A DNA stretch of 11,470 nt from the NCBI GenBank assembly GCA_017998475.1, contig JAGODA010000076.1, positions 1-11,470 of the forward strand, written 5' to 3'. Of the stretch, positions 6,556 through 11,470 are shown in pieces; position 1 is the stretch's first letter; each line of letters starts with the position of its first letter. This DNA is from Spirochaetota bacterium. Its GTDB lineage: Bacteria; Spirochaetota; UBA4802; UBA5368. Position numbers and translations under genes: made by a program. The notes below the pieces were generated by a model, which was given only the letters and a program-made list of their open reading frames with translations, was not told the DNA's origin and made no database searches.

Positions 6556-7070
6556 ACACATGCTCCTTCGGGGTGCTGTTTAACTGCTTCAAGTAGTATG
6601 CCGCCGAGCGTCTCGGCGCTCTTACGCACGGCCTCCGAGAGTCCCTCGCCGAAATCGACATTCCCGGGCTCGATGCCGAGGAGGAAGGTCTCCTTGCCGC
6701 TCCGCCGCCAGATGGACTCGGAAAGCCTGAGCGAAAGCTTGTGGGTCGAAAAATCGTTCAACAAATCACCGGTTTCGGAAAACGCCCCGAACATGACGTC
6801 TCCGGGACTTCCGCCGAAGCGCACGGCGTCCACCACTACCACGGTGTCCCAGTCGCCTTCGGCGATTTCGAAGGCATGGCTTTCGATGATGTCCTCGGCG
6901 TTGACCAGGCGCACGCGAGCTCCCGCGCCGCCGCATCGAAGCGCCTCGACGAGGACCACGCCCGCGCCGTCATCGCCGAGCAGGGTGTTCCCCACGCCCA
7001 CGATGCAGGCCTTCCGCGAGAGAGCGCCGCGGATGTCGTCGACGAGGATCATTGCGTTCCGTTCTGCCAT
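6552..7070 (-). CDS. hycI: Hydrogenase large-subunit maturation endopeptidase (HycI/HyaD family)
   Basis: This 172-residue cytoplasmic protease removes the C-terminal extension of the [NiFe] large subunit after metal insertion. Family marks are GVGNTLLGDDGAG (residues 25-37), where D34 matches the Ni-sensing Asp16 of E. coli HycI, D81 in VVVVDAVRFGG (Asp62) and H110 in FSTHKLSL (the conserved metal-binding His). The N-terminus is about 18 residues longer than in E. coli HycI, so a start at the internal ATG at 7052 is possible. I keep 7070 because GGTGGA lies about 6 nt upstream and nothing similar precedes the inner ATG. It lies 25 nt after the hydG-like gene and overlaps hyfB as ATGA. Its likely substrate is the HycE precursor encoded in the same operon. 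Confidence 0.93.
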   Translation of the reverse strand: MAERNAMILVDDIRGALSRKACIVGVGNTLLGDDGAGVVLVEALRCGGAGARVRLVNAEDIIESHAFEIAEGDWDTVVVVDAVRFGGSPGDVMFGAFSETGDLLNDFSTHKLSLRLSESIWRRSGKETFLLGIEPGNVDFGEGLSEAVRKSAETLGGILLEAVKQHPEGACV

Positions 7071-7095
7071 ATGCGGTCCACCGCGCGCGGCGCGG

Positions 7096-7947
7096 CTATA
7101 TCTCCTCGCCCAGGGTCTTGATCTGCCGGTAGGTGTATACCGGTCCGTCGGTGCAGACCAGGGTCCTGCCCACCGCGCAGTGCTGGCATTTCCCCACGCC
7201 GCACTTCATGTGCCGCTCGAGTGTGGAGTAGATGTTTTCGTCGGAAAGGCCCCGCTTCATGAGCTCGCCGATCACCGTGTTGAACATCACCGGAGGTCCG
7301 CACACAAAGGCGATGGTGTTTTCGATGGGAAGGTTCGCCTTGTCGAACAGCGTGTGCACGAAGCCCGTCTCCCCTTTCCAGTCCGGGGTCGGCACGTCGA
7401 CGGTAATGTAGGTCTCGAAGCCCTGGAAGCTCTGCCACTCTTTCAGGTTTTCCTTGTACATCAGATCATCGGGCGTGCGCGCCCCGTGGAGCACCAGCAC
7501 CCTGCCGAAGTCCTTCTTGTACTGGAGCGCGTGGACGATTGACGACCTGAGCGGGATGAGCCCGATACCGCCCGCAACGTACACCAGGTTTTTGCCCTTG
7601 AACTCCTCGAACGGGAATCCGTTGCCGAACGGCCCGCGAATACCCACCTTGTCGCCGGGAGCGAGCGCGTGGAGGGCGCTCGTCACCTTGCCCACTGTGC
7701 GCACCGTTATGTGAAACCGGTCATTCTCGGGGCTGGGCGGCAGCGAAACGGCGAACTCTCCCGCGCCGAAGACCGTGCACATGATGAACTGTCCCGATTT
7801 GTATTTGAAATTGTTCCAGATTTCCTTGTTGTCGATCGAAAGGTAGAAGGTTTTCACCTCGCGAATCTCGTCCCTTATCTCCTCGATCGTGGCGACCTCG
7901 GGCACGGTGATTATCTTTCCGTTCTGGATGTTCAGTACCTGGCTCAT
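7096..7947 (-). CDS. hydG: FAD/NAD(P)-binding [2Fe-2S] diaphorase subunit (HydG/AsrB-like)
   Basis: This 283-residue flavoprotein belongs to the ferredoxin-NADP reductase-like group that includes sulfhydrogenase gamma (HydG), AsrB and PyrK. Domains in order: an FAD-binding barrel at about 20-112 (EFAVSLPPS and GKVTSALHAL positions), an NAD(P)-binding domain at about 118-240 (GGIG at 126-129, CGPP at 216-219), and a C-terminal [2Fe-2S] site with C249, C254, C257 and C265 (CGVGKCQHC then a distal Cys). It should exchange electrons between NAD(P)H and its HydB-like partner, whose gene ends 9 nt upstream. GGGGAAG before the ATG supports the start. Neither the sulfhydrogenase alpha/delta genes nor asrC is nearby. 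The pair instead neighbours a membrane hydrogenase, so I infer it is that complex's pyridine-nucleotide port. NADH versus NADPH preference cannot be read reliably. Confidence 0.9.
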   Translation of the reverse strand: MSQVLNIQNGKIITVPEVATIEEIRDEIREVKTFYLSIDNKEIWNNFKYKSGQFIMCTVFGAGEFAVSLPPSPENDRFHITVRTVGKVTSALHALAPGDKVGIRGPFGNGFPFEEFKGKNLVYVAGGIGLIPLRSSIVHALQYKKDFGRVLVLHGARTPDDLMYKENLKEWQSFQGFETYITVDVPTPDWKGETGFVHTLFDKANLPIENTIAFVCGPPVMFNTVIGELMKRGLSDENIYSTLERHMKCGVGKCQHCAVGRTLVCTDGPVYTYRQIKTLGEEI

Positions 7948-7956
7948 ACGCTTCCC

Positions 7957-9024
7957 CTACCTCGTAATTTCCCTTCTGACATAGGTCACGACGTTCGGCA
8001 GGCCGATATCGCCGGGACACACCCAGGCGCAGCGGCCGCAGCCCACGCACCCCGGCCTGAGATATTTCTTCATCTGCGAATATGACAGCTTGCAGAAAAA
8101 ACGCTTGTTGCGGCGGTCCTCAACGGGCTTTCGCGGGTTGTGTCCGCCGGCCATGCGCGAATAGCCCTCGTAGGAACAGGAGTCCCAGGTGCGCAGCCGG
8201 TCGGCGCATCCCGCGCATTCCGGGTTGTTGACGTCGGCTATGTTGAAGCACGAGCAGGACGGGCATACGAAGGTGCACGCCCCGCACTCGAAGCACTGGT
8301 CGCCGATGTATTCCCAGACATCCTCTTTAACAAAGCCGGTGGTAACGCGGTTCATCACACGCGAGATCCACGCCTTGGAATCGACCGCGATGTCCTCGAA
8401 CATGGAGATCGATTTGTCCACCTTCTCTTTTTTCAACGCGAGATGTGAGTCGTTCGCCGGGATAAGATCCAGCTTTGCCGCGAACGCCGCGCCCTTTTCG
8501 GAGCCCGCCTCGACGAGATACTCATCTCCCAGATCGGTGAGATTGAGATCGAAACCCTCGGTCGCCGCCGGCCCGCTGTCGGTACACACACAGAAGCACT
8601 GCTTGAAGGGAGTGACGCAGGTGTTGGTGACGATGAACATCTTTTTACGGTGATTCAGGTAGACCTCGTCGACGAATTCCTGACCCAGAAAGAAGCGGTC
8701 AAGGCAGAGCATGCCGGCCAGGTCGCAGGGGCGGAGTCCGACCAGGGCCTTCGGCTCGATCCGGTAATCGGGCTCCATTTTCACTGCGTTCTTCGACCTG
8801 TCGTATTCGTAGGCGAGGATGCGTTCCATCTGCGGGAACACGACCGATTTGGGCGGGTTCGACGGGATGGGGGCCGCGAGATTGATATCGGCCACATTGT
8901 CCGCCCGGTCGAAAAAGGTCTGTCCCGAACCCTTCTCGATCATGGGGCCGTATACCCGGTATTCCCGGCCGAGCTCCTGTGCGATTCTACCGACGTCGGC
9001 TTTCTTGATAAGGAACATGGTCAT
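7957..9024 (-). CDS. hydB: 4Fe-4S electron-transfer subunit (HydB/AsrA-like)
   Basis: This 355-residue soluble iron-sulfur protein of the sulfhydrogenase beta (HydB) / anaerobic sulfite reductase A family hands electrons between the flavoprotein HydG/AsrB and a terminal enzyme. Two C-terminal ferredoxin motifs are visible: C244, C247, C250 and C254 (CFECGACTFVCP), and C326, C329, C332 and C336 (CVGCGRCAWVCP). Further cysteines at 257, 259, 270, 273 and 283, plus the WDSC...AGGHNPR stretch, are characteristic of this family. The N-terminal half has LRPCDLAGM (about 97-105) and a Cys-rich spot, CFCVC (143-147). The start overlaps the stop of the molybdopterin gene as ATGA. The ATG two codons later (9018) also has a usable Shine-Dalgarno (AAGG, 7 nt), so the start is uncertain by two residues. 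Confidence 0.9.
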   Translation of the reverse strand: MTMFLIKKADVGRIAQELGREYRVYGPMIEKGSGQTFFDRADNVADINLAAPIPSNPPKSVVFPQMERILAYEYDRSKNAVKMEPDYRIEPKALVGLRPCDLAGMLCLDRFFLGQEFVDEVYLNHRKKMFIVTNTCVTPFKQCFCVCTDSGPAATEGFDLNLTDLGDEYLVEAGSEKGAAFAAKLDLIPANDSHLALKKEKVDKSISMFEDIAVDSKAWISRVMNRVTTGFVKEDVWEYIGDQCFECGACTFVCPSCSCFNIADVNNPECAGCADRLRTWDSCSYEGYSRMAGGHNPRKPVEDRRNKRFFCKLSYSQMKKYLRPGCVGCGRCAWVCPGDIGLPNVVTYVRREITR

Positions 9025-11027
9025 ACCTTCTCAATCCTTACTGGAATCGTTGCGTCTTCTCCCTGCCTGAGAACCTCGGTGTGTCCCAGCAAAAAGCGCG
9101 ATATCATTTCCTGTACGAAGTACGGGGCGTACGCGGTAAATGGCCTCACGTCATCCGAAACCTTCGCCGCCACCCGCATCTCCCCGTGCGGCGACACCAC
9201 GCGCACCGGCCAGCGGTCGCGCACCCCTATCTCCTTCGCGCTCTGCGGACATATCTCGACATAGCCTTCCGGATAGTCCATGAGTGTCGCGTTATATTCG
9301 CGCATGGGGATGTGCGTCTTCTTCATAAGATTGTTCTGGTGCCAGAAGTGCTGCGCCTTTCCCACCATGAGCAGGAAGGGGAACTGGTCCTTCGCCACCG
9401 GCACCTCGAAAACATCGCTGACATCATAAAAGGAAAGTTTTCGTCCCGCCTTCTCGATATCGAAACGTTTCGTCCCCTGGGGGTTCGCGGCGTCCACCGG
9501 CCATTGAAGGCCGAAACCGCCGGCAAGCTTCGCGTGGGAAACCCCGGCATAGGTCGGCGTGAGCCGGGCGATCTCATCCATCACTTCAGCAACCTTGATG
9601 TAGCTCCACGCCCGTCCCGCCTTCGCGGCCATCATGGAATAGAGTTTCCACCCGGGAAGCAGTCCCTCCTCGGGTTCGATCTTCTTCATGGAAAACTGAA
9701 TGCGGCGTTCCGCATTGGTGAAGGTGGCGTCCTCCTGGACGTAGGTGGCGATGGGAAGGACCACATTCGCGTAGTCGGCAAAGGCGTTCTTGAAGGCGCC
9801 GATGTAGGCCACGAAGTCCAGTTTCTTGATCGCGTCGGCATAGCGCACAATCCCCTCGTCGTGGTCCACAACCACCAGCGCTTTCAGCTTCGACGCCGGG
9901 TCCGACAGCGACTGGTAGATCGCCGTTCCCGGCGATGAGGGAAGATCGGTCTTCCACTCCGCGGCGAACTTCCTGGCAACCGACGCGTCGGCAAGCGTCT
10001 GAAAACCGGTGAGGAGGTCCGGGGCCAGCCCCATATCGTAACCGCCCTGCAGATTGTTGAGGCCGGAAACGGGATTGACCCCGCAGCCCTCTTTACCGAT
10101 TTTCCCCGCCATGAGGAAGAGATTATAGATATAGCCGATGGTGTCCTCGTCGAGACCAGAGATGCCGGAGGAGAAGAACACCATCGCCGACCCGGCCTTC
10201 GCCAGATCGCGGGCGACCGCCTTTATCTCGCCGGCGGGCACGCCGGTCCTCTCGCTCACCTCGCTGTCGGGGAGCAGCGCGAACGCGCGGCGGAACTTTT
10301 CAAACCCCTCGGTATGAGCGGCGAGGAACGCCGCGTCCGAAAGGTTTTCCTCGTAAATTGTCCTGGCGAGGGCGAGTACCGCGAGCTTGTTCGCGCCGGG
10401 TTTAACCTGCAAAAATTTCTTCGAGAGCTTCGCGATCTGGGTGCGCCGGCTGTCCAGCGTCACCACCATGGCGCCCGCGCGTTCGGCCATGTGGATCTCG
10501 CTTCCGATGATGGGATTCTGCCGGGTGATGTCGATCCCGGCCACCAGTATGAATTCGGCCTTGCGTATTTCCTCCACCGAACCGAGCATGCCCGCCATTC
10601 CCGTGCCCGCGTGCAGCACATTCAGGCTTGCGCGGTGTCCCGATTCGCTGTCCAGGCTGATGTTGTTGGTTCCGAAAGCCGAGCGGGCGAGCTTCATCAA
10701 TAGGTACTGCTCCTCGTTGGAGGAGCGCGGCGAGGCGAGAAATCCGATCGATTCCGGCGGGTACTTTTTCAGAGTGTCCACAACGCGCGCCACCGCGTCG
10801 TCGTATGATGCTTCCGCGAATCCGCCGTCCGCGCGAACCAGGGGTTTCTTAATGCGTTCGGGGGTGTCGAGAAGTTCGTGGATGTTCCAGCCCCGCACAC
10901 ACAGGCGGCCTTTGCTTACGGGATGGTTCTGGGAGGGATAGACCCGGGTGATCCTGTTATTTTCGACGCCGATAAAATGGCCGCAACCTGTCCCGCAGAA
11001 GGTGCACACGCCAGGTTTCTGATTCAT
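9021..11027 (-). CDS. Formate-dehydrogenase-like molybdopterin oxidoreductase (MopB) lacking the catalytic Cys/Sec
   Basis: This 668-residue cytoplasmic protein has the fold order of FdhF/FdhA. An N-terminal [4Fe-4S] site (C8, C11, C15, C43) is followed by the molybdopterin domains and a C-terminal dinucleotide-binding domain (about 550-668). No Tat signal is visible. Aligned by eye on E. coli FdhF, TNNISLDSESGH matches the Sec140 region. The Sec/Cys position is G130, the following His is kept (H131), active-site Arg333 is S321 (GVNPVSGLNN), and the Lys after the cluster is Arg (LCVRGW). It is thus unlikely to oxidise formate. It may transfer electrons between HydB and the hydrogenase, like NuoG, or act on an unknown substrate. 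I start at the ATG at 11027 (GGAG 9 nt upstream), where similarity begins. The frame can extend to a GTG at 11072, adding 15 residues with two cysteines. It is the first operon gene. Confidence 0.88.
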   Translation of the reverse strand: MNQKPGVCTFCGTGCGHFIGVENNRITRVYPSQNHPVSKGRLCVRGWNIHELLDTPERIKKPLVRADGGFAEASYDDAVARVVDTLKKYPPESIGFLASPRSSNEEQYLLMKLARSAFGTNNISLDSESGHRASLNVLHAGTGMAGMLGSVEEIRKAEFILVAGIDITRQNPIIGSEIHMAERAGAMVVTLDSRRTQIAKLSKKFLQVKPGANKLAVLALARTIYEENLSDAAFLAAHTEGFEKFRRAFALLPDSEVSERTGVPAGEIKAVARDLAKAGSAMVFFSSGISGLDEDTIGYIYNLFLMAGKIGKEGCGVNPVSGLNNLQGGYDMGLAPDLLTGFQTLADASVARKFAAEWKTDLPSSPGTAIYQSLSDPASKLKALVVVDHDEGIVRYADAIKKLDFVAYIGAFKNAFADYANVVLPIATYVQEDATFTNAERRIQFSMKKIEPEEGLLPGWKLYSMMAAKAGRAWSYIKVAEVMDEIARLTPTYAGVSHAKLAGGFGLQWPVDAANPQGTKRFDIEKAGRKLSFYDVSDVFEVPVAKDQFPFLLMVGKAQHFWHQNNLMKKTHIPMREYNATLMDYPEGYVEICPQSAKEIGVRDRWPVRVVSPHGEMRVAAKVSDDVRPFTAYAPYFVQEMISRFLLGHTEVLRQGEDATIPVRIEKV

Positions 11028-11111
11028 ACCATAACACTCCACGCAATAGTATTTCCGTTGCCGGTCGCGCACAGCACCGCCCGCATATACGACCCGTTAC
11101 AAACGACAGGC

Positions 11112-11169
11112 CCATAAGCACCGCGGACGGCTGTACGCAAACCGACAAGACCTAGTGCAGAGCTTATGG
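11112..11169. promoter_or_regulatory. 8-bp perfect inverted repeat in the operon leader
   Basis: CCATAAGC at 11112-11119 and GCTTATGG at 11162-11169 are exact inverted copies separated by 42 bp. They lie between the putative promoter and the first gene. They could form the base of an RNA stem in the 5' leader or a spaced operator. It matches no riboswitch consensus that I can recognise, and an 8-bp match can occur by chance. Confidence 0.25.
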
Positions 11170-11224
11170 TACCCTGAGCGGGCGGCCTTGTGATTGCTGC
11201 GCCTCACACGTATATCACTCAACA

Positions 11225-11252
11225 ACCCTAGACCGGGCACTGGATTAGTCAA
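11225..11252 (-). promoter_or_regulatory. Possible sigma-70-type promoter of the hydrogenase operon
   Basis: On the minus strand TTGACT (11252-11247) and TAGGGT (11230-11225) are separated by 16 bp. The -35 box matches the consensus at five of six positions. The -10 box is weak but keeps the T-A-T key positions. The leader to the ATG at 11027 would be about 190 nt. Other AT-rich candidates lie upstream, for example TTGATA at 11382 with TATAAT at 11361, 15 bp apart, inside low-complexity DNA. No convincing -24/-12 (sigma-54) GG-N10-GC site was found. Confidence 0.3.
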
Positions 11253-11396
11253 TATTATTTTAATGCTAATGAGTCGTGATTTATTATTTTTTCTTATTTA
11301 TACATTATTAGATTTATTGTTATTTTATATTTTACATTTAACACTATATGTATATATTATAATATAATAAATATATTATCAAATATTGCAAATCAC
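11242..11396. other. Very AT-rich low-complexity block upstream of the operon
   Basis: The stretch from 11028 to 11470 carries no gene that I can support. Its core, about 11242-11396, is overwhelmingly A and T with many short TATA/ATTA palindromes, in sharp contrast to the GC-rich genes. It ends abruptly on both sides at ordinary GC-rich DNA. It could be a promoter/UP-element region bound by nucleoid proteins, or a relic of an insertion. Beyond it (11397-11470) only short open frames touch the window edge; one on the minus strand closes at 11408, and this could be the tail of a neighbouring gene. Confidence 0.6.
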
Positions 11397-11470
11397 CGGC
11401 CTCCGTGTTAGTAGTCAGCCGAACCGCACCAGGAGAACGCGGCATTGCCCGGGAGCCGCGGGCGAAACAC

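Noticed and set aside
10629..10655. Possible selenocysteine (in-frame TGA) in the formate-dehydrogenase-like gene
   Set aside because: The reading frame crosses the Sec140-equivalent region with a sense Gly codon. No in-frame TGA or frameshift is present there.
864..11027. Formate hydrogenlyase as the name of the whole operon
   Set aside because: The hydrogenase half fits, but the formate-dehydrogenase-like subunit lacks the catalytic Cys/Sec and Arg, HycB is absent, and a NAD(P)-linked flavoprotein pair is present instead.
10957..11148. 63-codon minus-strand frame overlapping the start of the molybdopterin gene
   Set aside because: It overlaps the conserved 4Fe-4S-coding start in another frame, has no recognisable features, and is best explained by chance.
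11397..11470. Possible tRNA or gene tail at the right edge
   Set aside because: I could not fold a cloverleaf or recognise a protein; the open frames are about 20 codons and not convincing.

Overview
This window is almost entirely one minus-strand operon of about 10 kb that reads from right to left. The coding DNA is GC-rich and densely packed: two gene pairs share ATGA stop/start overlaps and most other gaps are 2-31 nt. The gene content points to a strictly anaerobic bacterium with hydrogen metabolism, for example a syntroph, fermenter or sulfate-reducer-like lineage. No phylogenetic marker is present, so I do not name a taxon.

Layout in transcription order. (1) 11470-11028: a leader region with a very AT-rich block (about 11242-11396), a possible sigma-70-type promoter and a small inverted repeat. 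(2) 11027-7096: an electron-input module of three genes: a formate-dehydrogenase-like molybdopterin oxidoreductase (MopB) protein, a HydB/AsrA-like iron-sulfur protein and a HydG/AsrB-like FAD/NAD(P)/[2Fe-2S] protein. (3) 7070-6552: a HycI-type endopeptidase that matures the hydrogenase large subunit. (4) 6555-864: a five-subunit membrane-bound group 4 [NiFe] hydrogenase, consisting of one antiporter-like subunit (HyfB/HycC), a fused NuoC-NuoD-like large subunit (HycE), a NuoH-like subunit (HycD), a NuoI-like ferredoxin (HycF) and a NuoB-like small subunit (HycG). (5) 705-304: a single-domain response regulator. (6) 189-1: the start of an unrecognised membrane-anchored protein, preceded by a striking hairpin.

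How they may work together. All four Ni-binding cysteines of HycE, the maturation protease and the proximal-cluster cysteines of HycG are present, so the hydrogenase should be active. The MopB protein looks like formate dehydrogenase overall, but the catalytic Cys/Sec position is Gly130 and the position of the conserved active-site Arg is Ser321. It is therefore unlikely to be a formate dehydrogenase. My inference is that it has become an electron-transfer scaffold, as NuoG is in complex I, linking a HydG/HydB flavin diaphorase to the membrane hydrogenase. The predicted activity is reversible NAD(P)H:H+ oxidoreduction coupled to ion movement, rather than formate hydrogenlyase.

The other unexplained structure is non-coding. 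Two imperfect palindromes built from 7-bp GATTAAA-like units lie between hycD and hycF and between hycG and the response regulator. One supplies the last codons of hycG; the other runs up to the ribosome binding site of hycF.
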